Assembly: GCA_963693085.1 (NCBI GenBank)
Contig: OY856409.1
Coordinates: forward strand, 1,331,954,415 to 1,332,018,414
Direction: 5' to 3'
DNA: 64,000 bases
Origin: Alisma plantago-aquatica
Taxonomy: Eukaryota; Streptophyta; Magnoliopsida; Alismatales; Alismataceae
Below the pieces are notes generated by a model. It worked only from the letters and a program-made list of their open reading frames with translations, was not told the DNA's origin and searched no databases. This document shows positions 35,342 through 47,148 of this stretch, in pieces. The translations under genes were made by a program, and so were the position numbers. Within the stretch, counting starts at the first letter, position 1. Each line of letters starts with the position of its first letter.

Positions 35342-35382
35342 CAGTGACGAAGCCATGATTCGTGATCTGGGGGCACCACACA
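35342..35382 (+). other. hAT terminal inverted repeat (left end)
   Basis: CAGTGACGAAGCCATGATTC followed by a CTGGGGGCACC block is a close variant of the hAT terminus CAGTGGCGGAGCCAGGATT found on TTF-type plant hAT elements. The adjoining 8 bases, CTCATAGT (35334-35341), would be the TSD. I did not find the opposite end. Confidence 0.65.
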
Positions 35383-35491
35383 TTAGAAAAATAAAAAAAG
35401 ATGCATGGATTTTATAAAGAAAAAAGATACAATGGCCATGTTTGAATAGAAAATTAGTGCCGAATGTTCAGACCAACTGATTATATATGAT

Positions 35492-37760
35492 TTATAGATG
35501 TCCACGACGACTTGACATTCCCTGAAAACAATTTATAATGGTTTCATTGTCAATGGTGGCAAAAATGTCCTTCTCAATATAAGGAAGGAGACAATCATTA
35601 AGCCAATTATCCTCCATCTTATTGCATAGTCGACTATTTATCAATTTAATGGCAGAAAAAACACTTTCTACTGTAGCAGTTGCAACTGGTAGAAGTAAGG
35701 AAAATGCCAGAAGTTTAAACACTAGTGGAAAATCTTTGTCTTTCTTGAGTTCCACAAGTTTCTGTGCTAGTTTGTCAATTCCTGTTAATTATGAAAATTC
35801 ACTAGAAGATCGTACATCTAAGATATAAGTGTCAAACTACATATCAACTATTCTAAGATCTACTTCACTGAAATCAAAAGGATAGAATTTGACAAGTTGT
35901 AAAAAAATTTCTTGTCAAAAAGGATAAATCCATCACTTGGATCAAGACAAGCAACACACAATAATAGCTTAGTGTTAGTCTCATTGAAACGATCATCAAG
36001 CTCAGCTATTATCCAATCATTAACAGTGTTGAATATCTCAATACGGTAATGATGCAGATTGGTAACCTTTTCCAACTTTCTTCTTGATCTTCCAGGAGGC
36101 AAGAAATATTTATGCATATTTGGAATTTCAATACCAAATCTATTGCAAAAATCAACCACTACTTGAAAAAATGTCTCCCATTGGCCATCTTTTGTTCTTA
36201 AAGTGTGCAATTTCTATTTGGACAAGTTAACCAATGTCATCACATTCACAATAATTTGATCTTTCCTATGCAATGCTTGTGATAATTCATGTGTTTTTCC
36301 TAAAACAAATTTCATCAAATGTAAAGTAAATACATACTCAAAAGTCTGAATCTTAATGAAGAACATATTTTCAAGTCCTCTTTATTTTGCTTCCTTTCAA
36401 TCTTCCCCAATAACATCCAAGACATCAAAAATTGAAGGATACAATTGAACAAAATTCAACAAAGATGTATAATGTGAATTCCATCGTGTACCGATAGCTC
36501 TCTTAATACCAAGTTCTTGATTCAAACCTGTATCTGTCACTAGTTCTCCACGCCTTAATTCATCATCTAGTCTTTCCACTTCTTTGCTTCGAAGTGCATC
36601 ATGTCGCTTACTTGTGCCACCCACTATATTCATAATATTTGATATCAATTCAATTAATGAAGCAACAACTGGATGGCTTTGTGCTATATCAACAGGAATC
36701 AACTAAAGCAGGTGAGAAAAACAATGAACATATAAAACACATAAATTTTCTCTCAAAATGAGAGTCTCGAGTCCACCAAATTCTCCTCTCATGTTGCTTG
36801 CCCCATCATATGCGTGACCTCACAACTGTGATATGCTAAGTTTAGCAGCACAAAAGAAAGAACCATTTCTGATTTGAGAGAAAGTGAGGAAGTATCAGTA
36901 ATGTGTACAATCTCAACAAAATGCTTAATTATTTCACCTCTTGAATTCACACATCTTAGAACTATGGCCATTTGTTCTTTTTTGGATGCATCTCATGCTT
37001 CATCAACCAAAATAGTGAACTCACTATTTCCAATTTCTTGAACAATTTGTTCCCTTATTTCTGTAGCAATTACTTTACATAAATCTTTTTGAATGTCTGA
37101 AAAAGTTAACTTCATGTTCCCAGGGAAATTATCCAGACTTACTTTACTGATAGTTTCATTATGAGAAGTAAGAAATTGTAACAACTCCAAACGATTTCCA
37201 TGGTTCAATGAATCAACACTTTCATTGTGGCCACGAAATGCTAATCCTTGATTTAAAAGATAACAAATACAATCATTAGTTACTTCTAATTGTACATGAT
37301 ATTGCTTTCTAGTATCAACATCTTGTTTAGATAATAGAACATCAACATGTTGATCTTGTTTCATGAGAGCTTCACACATTTTCCGAGCATCATTGTGGAT
37401 ACTACTACCAACATGTTTTTTGAGTCCCTTTTTATCTTTCCAATTGGTATATCCTCTACTGACAAAGGTGAGATTGTGACCAATTTGAGGAAAAATATAA
37501 CAATAGTGACAAAAAGCAACATTTTTACCAATGCTATATTCTAGCCAACCACGATACTCTTCAAACTAAGATGGATTAAATCGACGATATTTACTACCAA
37601 ATTTAGTGAAGGAAAATTAATGAACTTTTGGTTGACAAGCACCATTTTGCAAGTAAGCCCTACACATGTTATCTCAAACATTAACACCATAATCAGACAT
37701 ATTTGACCTTAATCCTGAATCAAAGATTATTTGTTCATTATTAATTTCTACACCGTGAGC
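35492..37760 (-). pseudogene. TTF-type hAT transposase relic
   Basis: Minus-strand fragments follow the order of TTF zinc-finger/DUF4371/hAT proteins (often annotated as zinc finger MYM-type 1-like). A TTF region lies at about 37610-37380 (RRFNPS, EEYRGWLEYS, VAFCHYCYIF, NWKDKKGLKKHVG). A DUF4371-like part follows at 37379-36993 with the block SEFTILVDEA, then fragments at 36971-36789, 36702-36397 and 36210-35860. The last is the C-terminal dimerisation domain at 35755-35492 (LPVATATVESVFSAIKLIN, then LNDCLLPYIEKDIF). The pieces lie in three frames, so there are several frameshifts as well as stops. The left TIR is 150 bp beyond the C-terminus. The protein would cut and paste the element; this copy cannot. 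Confidence 0.85.
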
Positions 37761-39253
37761 CTTTGAACAACTAGATTTTTTCTATGCCATAACTTGCATT
37801 AGAAGTATGAATTGATTGAGATTCATGTGCTAATTTTCTCTTACAATACTTTTATATAATAGATCAAGTGGTTGAACACTACAAGTTACAAAATGAGGAC
37901 TAATCAATAATATAGATATATATTTTAAAAATGAAAAATATGAGTAATCTCGTTTAAAAAAATATAAAACAGATTGATGCATTTGTTTACTTGAGAGGCT
38001 TTAATAATTTTTCTTGCAAACGTAGTAGAAATAAGAAATCAAACTAAATAGAGAGGTAGAAATTTGTAGTCTGATTTGTTTTATGCAATGAGAGACGTAG
38101 CAAAAAAGGATATATATATATATGTATAAGAAGTAAGGAGGCAAAGACTAAATCATTGAATAAATTATTATAAAAAAAGAATTCAATAGGAAAGATGACA
38201 GACAGACCTTCTCACCACATTGACTCCACCATTACATAGGGACCATAATAAGAAAAATGTTTGTCACCCCATCCTGTCCTGTCATGCTCTTTCAATAGAT
38301 GTGTGGCAGGAGAATACTATCTCCACTAACTATGCCCACATGGATACAAGAATAAAACAAACACTCGTCGTGTGATGTTCATGCTGCTGTTGTTTTGATA
38401 AGAAAATACCCAAATAGATGAATAGAATGTCATCGTAGTAGATGCCTTGATATGATGGACTATAAAATATCTGAATTGGTCGTTTCATAGAAGACACAAC
38501 TTGGACTCTTTATTTTGTTGCTAAGAAAGACAGAAGAATAAAGAAACAAACTGGCATGGTGGCCTTGATTTCTGCCTCTAGTCGTGACTTGCATCCCAAG
38601 CGAGGAGAAAAAGAGGTGAAGAGGCAGCACCCCAAGCTAGGAGAAAATTTAAAAAGACATTCTAAAACAGTGGATTGGGAACGAACAGAGGAAATTAGTT
38701 ATTATTGCATTCTTTTAATAATTTGAGACAACCAAACAGATCAAGCACTTTAATTGTTCATAAGTAATCTATATACTATTTAGTTTTTGTAGGCGGAAAC
38801 AGGTCGAGCATGTGCCCAACTGTGTTCGAGTTGTGTATTTTCTCTTTCTTTCAGAACTATAGACCTTCCATGGTTCTATCAATCTCGACCACTACAAGTT
38901 GCGTCAAGTGCCTAGCTAGGTTCGACCAAGACTGGCATAGATTCCCATACCTACAGCTGGTCCTGCGATGGTCGTGAGAGGGAAGTCAGTCTGTGGGTTG
39001 ACCCTCCCATGGCGGGATCTGGTCCTTGCATGACAAGAAAGGAATCTAGTGGCCTTTGACCACAATGACCATCCAGGAGTGATATTCCAAATCACAACAC
39101 TAGGGTATTGAGGTTTTTTCCCCAGGCAAGGGCAGAAGCCCTAGATTAATTAAAATAAGTTCTAGTCACAAACATGCCAAGCTAGATTTGTTGATAATAG
39201 TTTATTGACACTTCAGAATATAGTGGGAAAGACTCTACGATGTCCCCTATCTC
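37761..39253. other. Unassigned interval between hAT relic and Gypsy-2
   Basis: AT-rich to 38700, with a (TA)n run near 38110, then more balanced in composition. No gene or element terminus is recognised. The right TIR of the hAT element should lie here if it survives. The last bases, ATCTC, are the Gypsy-2 target-site copy. Confidence 0.4.
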
Positions 39254-42200
39254 TGTGGCAACACATCCCACTATCACACAGACAACGAGGTGTTATGCGA
39301 AAACGTGCGGAAATCACCATAACCACAGATTATCGAAAATACAGGTTAATTAAAACCGATTGCGGAAAACTAATAAACTGAGAAACTATTACATTCCGGT
39401 CCACATCCTGCAAGAAAACAGGTTATATACATGTATACACACCTTGATACATGTCCACAGCTTAGAGTAACAGCTGTCATACCGTCACATGAGTTCATCA
39501 CCTGTTTATACATACATAAAGACCCACATCCGGCCAACAGTAGGATATACAAAACATCTACAACTGTACACCATGAAACAACGTCAAAACACCGCCAAGG
39601 AACTAAGAGTACAGGGATGACTCTAGACTCTACTACAAAACATCCAAAATAGCAGAATGTCCACCGCTTGCCTTCTACTGCTCTTCTTGCTGCTCGACCG
39701 CAACTCCGCGACCACCACCACGTCTAGCTCGACCACCTAAAAAGGGTGTAAACCAGTGGGGTGAGACAATTGAACATTGTCCCAGCGAGAAACATAACTC
39801 CCCGCCGAAACTACAAAACCTCAGGTATGTATAAAGAAGCTAACTGATAAAAAGTATGACAAGAGCAGTTATGAAATAAAGCTGTCCATACTTAGCAAAC
39901 TTACCAGATGTACTCAAGTATTACTTGTGAAACATGATGAACAAGACAAGATATATAAGTTTTGCTATATATGAGGAACATAAAAGCAACTGCAAGATAT
40001 AACAGAGTTAACTACACAAACAAGGCCTCAACCAATGTTTCATGTTTGTCTTAAGTAGTAGTACTATTCGGCTGAATTACGTATTATTATGCCCTGAGGA
40101 AGTGAGCCGTACCGCTCAAATCTAACCTTCGGTTGCGAAACCCAAGCCGGTGCCATACAAGGTCAATGGAAGAGCCGGACTCCACGACCTTCTCCGCCTC
40201 ATGGTCAGTGCATGAGTACAACACAAGCAGGACCGCAGTCTCATGCTGAAGTGGTCTTAGCCACAGGGCCAGGCTACCCTCTACCTAGCCCGCCTCGGTA
40301 CAGGTCTCGGTGCTAGTGAAACTGAGTCACGGGCCTGTTCACCGTGCTCTGAGCCATGAACGCATTCATGCTCCTCATATCACATATCCTGAGCCATGGG
40401 CCTCATACTATCATGCAACAAATCACCATAGATTAACAAGAGTAGAGACAACACATTGGCTTTTCAGGATAAACAGAACCCTCACAAGAAGTACTCAAAA
40501 CCCTCACTGAAAACCATATCAGGAAGGGCTCACTCTCACCATAGGTTGTATCGGGCAACCTACCCTCAACTCCTAACCAACCCACAACGGCCCGCTTGCA
40601 GCGCGCAACGCCGCGTTACCAAAGGCAACGGTTCTCAAGCATGCAGCGCGCAACGCTGGGTCAGGTGCTGTGCACTTGGTTATACCAGGAAATGACCAAG
40701 GAATAACCGTGCAACTGTGCCGTGCAGGGTATATCGGCCAGTGCAACGCGCACCAAGATGTGCACGCTATCGGGCAACAGAGTGTCAGCTGTGTAACGTG
40801 CACTGGGCATGCAACTCCTGCCGGGCGACATGGTGCCGGGCAGAGTGACGCGCACCCCGGGAGAGCACTGCCGGGCGACGCGGTGTTAAGCTCACTTACA
40901 ACGTGCACAGGTAGCGTGCAGCCTATTCTAGTGTGTAAGGGCCTGTGTCAGGCGACAAGGGGGTAGTGTGCGCGCCCGCCACAACAACGCCCACCTTAAG
41001 AGCAAACCGTGCAGGGTGCTTCACAAGAGGTATCATCCAAACATGTACCGTGCAAGGGGTCTAGGTCAAGAGGGCTGTCGGGTAGCACCTCCCCACTCTC
41101 AACTCGTCCAAAGCTACATCACACAAAGACATCTTCTTCCTCAACCACAAAGACACCCGAAACCCTAGTGGGTCAAGAAGAGGCTCACCTCAATCAACTA
41201 AGAAAGAGGGGTCTTGCACATCTTCTATCACCAAACAGGTCACAAGGAGAAACCCTAGAAAGAGTCACCACTATAACCGATCTCACCCTTCTAGCCCATG
41301 GTGAGAGGAGAGTATTTCCCAAACAACTAGAATACAAGCTCACCTCAATCGACTTAGAAAGAGGGGTGTTGCTCATGATACTAGAAGCTCAAGCTCACTC
41401 CTCTAGACCAATGGGAGAAAGGAGTATTGCTCACCTAAACCCTAGATCACAAGGATCGGCCAACATGAATACTAAGCAAGAAACTAAGCTACTAACATGT
41501 AAACAAGATCATAACAAGAGATAGTGTAGTTAGGGTTAGAAGTTATGTAACCCGCCTCAAGCAAGCTCCAAGCACCACCAAGCAAGGAAGATGGAGACTC
41601 CAAGGCTATCGGCCACGACTTGCTCCTTCAAGGGGTGTCGGCCACCAAGCTTGCTTCTTCCAAGAGAGTATCGGCCACCACTTGCAAGGAATAGGGTTGT
41701 GTTGTGCACCAAGGTGGAGAGGAACAAAAGGACCAAAGGGACCCTAAGATAAGAAAAGGAACCTCCTATATAGAAAGAAAGGGAGGAGAAAACAAGGTTG
41801 GTCCAAGCAAGGTGTCGCTTGCCTAGGGACACTTGTCCTAGTGCACAAGCCACCACTCTAGCAATCTCTATACACATGTCCAAGATATGTACCAAGTGTC
41901 CACTAAACAAGGTTAAGGCTAGGTCAAGCATCATGGGCGACACAACAACTTGCTCTTTGGGCGACACACCTCTTGCCAAGGGTGACACACACCCACCTTG
42001 GCCGATACAAGGCTCAACCAAACCAAAGCAAGGCACCTTAAGGCCCAACAAGCTCAAGTAGGCCCAAAAGAACTCAAGCAATGAGCCCAAGCCTTCCCCT
42101 CTATACAAGAGGAAGCAAAGAGAGAGAGGAACACCTCACAAGGTGGCAAACTTGCCTACAAAACCCTAGACTTGGTTTATTTGCAAGTAGCACCTCCAAC

Positions 42201-42317
42201 TCTCAACAAAGCACAACCAAACCCTAATCACCACCAAAGGTGATTAGCAAGCACCAAAGCACCAAGGTTAAGCAAAACAAACAGGGTAAGCCCTAAACGA
42301 AGGTCAGGGTCCTTACA
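39254..42317 (-). repeat. Gypsy-2 3' LTR (left copy, internally deleted)
   Basis: 3,064 bp, compared with 3,922 bp for the partner. At about 40400 it lacks roughly 858 bp that the other LTR holds between about 48290 and 49150. A GC- and CpG-rich block lies at 40540-40980. The open frames at 40573-40908, 41009-41524 and 41557-42108 show no family resemblance. Confidence 0.93.
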
Positions 42318-42350
42318 TGCTAACCCCCTTAAGGAATTTCGTCCCCGAAA
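42318..42350 (-). other. Gypsy-2 polypurine tract and conserved 3' motif
   Basis: The minus strand reads TTTCGGGGACGAAATTCC (42350-42333), then TTAAGGGGGTTAGCA against the 3' LTR. The same arrangement is found at the 3' end of the inner element and, more diverged, in Gypsy-1. Confidence 0.85.
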
Positions 42351-43600
42351 TCTGAAGAGAAAAGTGAGGGATACTTCCTCCTCATCTCTTCCTCAAGCTC
42401 CCACGTGGCTTCCTCAACGCCACGGTGATGCCAAAGAACCTTCACAAGAACCAGGTCCTTCCTCTTCAACTTCTTAACTCTTCTGTCAAGGATCGCCACA
42501 TGACCTTCCTCATAGGTCACATCTTCATCAAGCTCAACCTCTACTGGCTGTATCACTGTTCTTGAATCTGGATGGCTTTTCTTCAGCATACTGACATGGA
42601 ACACTGGATGTAACCTGTGCAATTCTGGAGGCAACTCTATCTCATAGGCTACCTTACCAACTCAAGCTGTGACTGGGTAAGGCCCCATATAACTGGGTGC
42701 TAACTTACCCTTTCGGCCAAACCTTAGCACTCCCTTCCACGGTGAGACCTTAAGATACACTTTGTCTCCTACCTGGAACTCTAAAGGTCGTCGGCGATTG
42801 TCCGCATAAGACTTCTGCCTGTCCTGTGCTACTTTCAACTGTTGTTGTATCACCTTGATCTTTTCTGTTGTCTGCTGTACTAACTCAGGACCCAAAAGCT
42901 GATACTCACCAGACTCGTACCAACACAAAGGAGATATGCACTTCCTCCCATACAAAGCGTCATAGGGAGCCATGTCAATGCTCCACTGATAACTGTTGTT
43001 ATAAGCAAACTCTATCAAACTGAGATGCATATCCCAACTTCCTAGAAACTCCAAAACACAAGCTTGGAGAAGATCCTCCAAAATATGAATATTCCTCTCA
43101 AACTGTCCATCTGTCTGCGGGTGGAAAGCGGTACTGAATCTCAACTGCATTCCCAACGCTTTGTGCAACTGTTCCCAGAAACGACTCATAAACTGTGGAC
43201 CTCTGTCAGAAACTATTGTTGCTGGCACACCATGCAAATGTACTATCTCATCCACATACACTCTAGTGAGCTTCTCGGCTGTATAAGTCGTCTTCATAGG
43301 TAGGAAATGGGCAGACTTCGTCAATCTGTCCACTACCACCCAAATGGAATCATGATTCTTAGTTGTCCTGGGTAGACCAACTACGAAATCCATGGTGATA
43401 TGATCCCATTTCCACTGCGGTATCGGCAAGGGTTGCAACGTACCTACCGACTTCTGATGTTCAGCCTTGACTTGTTGACATACCGCACACCTTGCCACGA
43501 ACTCTGCTACATCCTTCTTCAAACTGGGCCACCAGTACAAGTTTTTCAGACTATGATACATCTTGGTGACACCTGGATGCATAGCATACATCGATGTGTG
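42329..43600 (-). pseudogene. Gypsy-2 integrase and chromodomain
   Basis: An open frame 43591-42662 begins at the zinc-binding part (MHPGVTKMYH, then CAVCQQVKAEH). It continues through the catalytic core: [12 protein letters not shown] with the first Asp, IVSDRGPQFMSRFW with the second, and HPQTDGQFERNIHILED with the Glu. It then has the GPY/F-type LAPSYMGPYPV. A TGA at 42662-42664 (a former CGA) interrupts it. The remainder (42634-42329) is HPVFHVSMLKK followed by the chromodomain ILDRRVKKLKRKD ... VKVLWHHRGVEEATWELEE. All catalytic residues are kept. An indel near 43600 shifts it out of frame with the upstream part. Confidence 0.92.
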
Positions 43601-43751
43601 CTTCCTCGAGCACTAACTTCCTCAGCTCATCCATATCAGGAACCACCATCCTATCACGATAGCAGACTAGACCATCCTCGGACTCATGAAAGCCATCACG
43701 CTTTTCACTGCCGAACTCTGATCTGATCAACTGTACTACGTCATCTGTCTG

Positions 43752-44333
43752 CTAGGCATCTTTGATCTGCTGTCTCAATGTAGGCTTGACTTGCATCTGT
43801 GCTAAAAGTCCAACTAACGAGGAAACCTCCATCTGCACGTTCATCTTCCGCAAAGAGACAAGCATATCTTGCTTATGGCATACCAGAGAACTCAACTGTG
43901 CCTTCTGGGAAGAAAAAGAAGACTTTCGACTAAGCGCATCAGCTACCACATTCGCCTTACCAGGATGATACTCGATAGTGCATTCGTAATCATTGATTAA
44001 CTCCATCCATCGCCACTGTCGCATGTTTAACTCTTGCTGCGTAAAGATGTACTTCAGGTTCTTATGATCCGTAAATATCTGACACACTTCCCCATAAAGA
44101 TAGTGTCTCCAAATCTTTAACGCATGAACCACTGCTTCCAGCTCCAAGTCATGAGTCAGATAGTTCTCCTCGTGTTTCTTAAGCTGCCGCGAAGAAAAAG
44201 AAACCACATGATCCTCCTGCATCAGCACACAACCTAAGCCTTTCTTGGAAGCATCACAGAAAACAACATAGCCCTTCCCAGGCTCTGGCAGGATTAACAC
44301 TGGAGCACTAGTCAGCTTCTCCTTCAAAGTCTA
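43752..44333 (-). pseudogene. Gypsy-2 RNase H
   Basis: 191 codons open between a TAG at 44331-44333 and a TAG at 43752-43754. [15 protein letters not shown] (Asp), [19 protein letters not shown] (Glu), [13 protein letters not shown] (Asp) and [17 protein letters not shown] (Asp) give the four acidic positions in order. The domain itself is intact; it is broken only by the flanking stops and by the frameshift into integrase. Confidence 0.92.
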
Positions 44334-45068
44334 GAAAGCTTGCTGACATCGATCATCCCAAACAAAAGGCACATCCTTTCTCGTCAACTTTGTCATCAGC
44401 AACACAATTGCACTGAAATCCTTGATAAACCTCCGGTAGTATCCTGCTAAACCCAGAAAACTGTGAACTTCTGTCGGTGTCTTTGGTTGCCCCCAATCTG
44501 CAACGGATTCCACCTTCTTCGGATCCACCTTGACTCCTTCAGTAGATATCACATGACCCAAGAAAGTCACTTCATCCAACCAGAACTCACACTTACTGAA
44601 CTTGGCATATAACTGATGTTGGCGAAGAAGAGTCAACGCTCGACGAAGATGTTGCTCATTCTCTAGCCTGTCCCGACTATAGATCAAGATGTCATCTATA
44701 AAGACTACAACAAACTGATCTAAGAACGGACAGAACACTCTGTTCATTAGGTCCATGAAAGCAGCAGGTGTATTGGTTAGCCCAAACAACATAACCACGA
44801 ACTTGTAGTGACCATACCTCATCTTGAAGGCTGACTTTGGTATGCCATTTGCCTTAATCCTCAACTGATGATATCCAAACCGTAGATCGATCTTCGAAAA
44901 CACTGTAGCACCATGCAACTGATTAAACATATCATCTATCCTCGGCAATGGGTACTTGTTCTTGATCGTGACCTTGTTCAACTGCCGGTAGTCTATACAC
45001 AACCGCATAGAACCATCCTTCTTCTTTATGAACAACACTGGAGCACCCCAAGTCGACGTGCTCGGTCA
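44331..45068 (-). pseudogene. Gypsy-2 reverse transcriptase
   Basis: 235 codons open. [67 protein letters not shown] (catalytic pair), [20 protein letters not shown] and [16 protein letters not shown] are present in family order. A TGA at 45066-45068 just before the start replaces the Arg of a GFIRPSTS-type motif. Confidence 0.93.
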
Positions 45069-45926
45069 GATGAAACCTTTATCCAGCAAATCTTGTAACT
45101 GCTTTTTCAGCTCTGCCATCTCCACTGGAGCCATCCTGTATGGTGTCTGTGCAACTGGCTGCGTTCCTGGCACCAGATTGATCTCAAAATCAATCTCTCG
45201 TGGTGGGGGAACACCAGGAAACTCCTCAGGAAACACATCAGCAAACTCTCGGACAACTGGCACCTCCTCGAGACTAGGACCTTTCGCCTTGGTAGACACA
45301 ACGGTATCCACCACATGAGCTAAGAACGCCTCACATCCTTGTCGTAACAACTTATCTGCCACCAGAGCTGATACCAGACACGTCGGAAGAATCTTCCTAT
45401 CTCCCTGGAAGATCCACTTCTCCCCGACATCATCAAACTCCGCCTACTTGGAACCACAGTCTAAAACAACCTTATACTTCTCTAAGGTATCCATACCAAG
45501 GATAACATCAAACCCATGCATATCAAGTGGTATGAGATCCACTCGAATGCGGTGTCCCGAGAAAGACAAGACACAAGATGGACACTCTTCTCAAAGCAAC
45601 AAGGAACCATCAAGAGGGGTTTCTAACAACAAGCTATCCTTCTTAAGACTAACCAGTAAATGACAGTTCTCAAGCATACTATAGGCGATAAAAGAGTGCG
45701 TAGCACCCGGGTCAACCAGAACAGATATAAAGCAAGAAGAAGACATATCAGAATGAAATAACTCTATCTGACCTGTCACCACTCGCGGGTTGACTATCGC
45801 CTCCGGCTGACTCATAGTATAGAATCGAGCCGTTGCTTGCTGTCCACGCCCTATGCTTCCTTGAGCAGACGATCCAGCCTGAGACGCTTGACCGCATCCT
45901 CATCCTCTGCTACCACTGGGCTGCTG
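45069..45926 (-). pseudogene. Gypsy-2 protease region
   Basis: One frame with stops at 45902-45900, 45593-45591 and 45446-45444. SVLVDPGATHSFIAYSM near 45690-45740 is the aspartic protease active site in the D-P-G-A-T form common in plant Gypsy elements. GFDVILGMDTLEKYKVVLDC follows near 45460-45520. The linker FPGVPPPREIDFEINLVPGT leads into the RT. The protease would cleave the polyprotein; stops prevent this. Confidence 0.88.
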
Positions 45927-47021
45927 TCATTCTGATCCTTGATGATTCTGCCTCGGCTGTTGCGTCACTTCAACATCTCTATTCGGGCAGTCGAACCTCC
46001 AGTGCCCGATCTGACCACACAGATGGCATGTTCTATCGTCAACTCGTGGCCTAGATGGACCTGTCACTGCCACAGAAGCTGTACTTTGTGCCTTAGATGG
46101 TGAAGAAACATAACCTCTTCCTTTACTTGGAGACCACTGAGACGGTCCACCAGAACCTCTCATCACTGACGGTGCTGCAAACCTTGGCTTCTTGAAGCCA
46201 CCAAACCTCTGCCCCTGGAACTGAGCGGGTCTCTTATTATCCATAGACTCTCTCTTCTCCCTTACAGATCGTTCGATCCTTCGAACAGATTCCACAAACG
46301 TCGCAAACCTCTCTAAATTCTCCAACGCAGACACATGGGTTGTCAGCTCAGAGCTCAGACCCTTCTCGAAATGTCTGATCCGTTCCTCATCTGTCGCCGC
46401 CATGTGAGGACAAAACCTCAAAAGATCCATGAACTTGGCTTCGTACTCAGTGGTGTTCATCGTTCCTTGTCACAGGCTCTCAAACTGACTGATCTTCTCA
46501 TCCAAATACGTCTTCGGGAAGTATCTGGTGATGAACTCGCGCCGGAAAACCTCCCAACAGATCACCTCACCAGGCCGCTTCTCTTCCTCGATGGTCCACC
46601 AGTGACCAGCACTACCTTTCAGAAGGTAGACAACGTGCTTTACTTTTTCTGCTTCGGGGATGTCGAGGATCCGTAAAGCCTTCTCAAGACTTGTCAGCCA
46701 CAGATCCGCATCCGCTGGATCAGCTGTTCCAACATAATCCGAAGCTCCGACTCAGCGAAGCTGCTCGAAGGTCTTTCCAATACCCGATGTTTCACCATGG
46801 GGAGCCTGTGCTCTCGGAGGAGGCACTGGCAACTTCTCAACCATGAGATTCATCGTAGCCATCATCTGCGCCATAAGTTGTTGGTAGGCAGGATGTTCAA
46901 GAATGGCTGGGTTAGGTTGGGGGACCTCAGGCACCCGATCTTCATGTGCCTGACCTACTGCTCCATCAACCGATGCAACATCATTGTACTCAGCGGCGTG
47001 TTCTTCATGGTTTCCAGACAT
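45927..47021 (-). pseudogene. Gypsy-2 Gag
   Basis: Starts at MSGNHEEHAAEYNDV at 47021, 127 bp inside the 5' LTR, which is a sensible start. A capsid-like part includes YEAKFMDLLRFCPHMAATDE and HFEKGLSSELTTHV. A basic, Ser/Pro-rich tail follows, then a zinc knuckle, CHLCGQIGHWRFDC, near 45985-46030 (Cys-X2-Cys-X4-His-X4-Cys). In-frame TGA codons at 46754-46752 and 46472-46470 split it, and a third at 45929-45927 ends it. All three can be former CGA codons. Confidence 0.9.
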
Positions 47022-47127
47022 CTTGGCTTTTCTTCCACTGAGGGCAGAATATGATTGTGAGAAAATCTGGAAAACTCATAAGAACAGACACAACCTAGTC
47101 CTAGATCCCTGTAGACTCAGTGAACCT

Positions 47128-47147
47128 AAAGCTCTGATAGAAAAAAC
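47128..47147 (-). other. Gypsy-2 primer-binding site (altered)
   Basis: After the 5' LTR, the minus strand reads TTTTTTCTATCAGAGCTTTAGG. The ATCAGAGC core matches initiator-Met tRNA, but the first bases (normally TGG) are replaced by a T-run. Confidence 0.7.
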
Positions 47148-47148
47148 T

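Noticed and set aside
40573..42108. Open frames of 100-180 codons in the Gypsy-2 LTR (40573-40908, 41009-41524, 41557-42108)
   Set aside because: They lie on both strands of an LTR, overlap each other, match no family and are broken or shifted in the other LTR copy. Low stop density follows from the local base composition.
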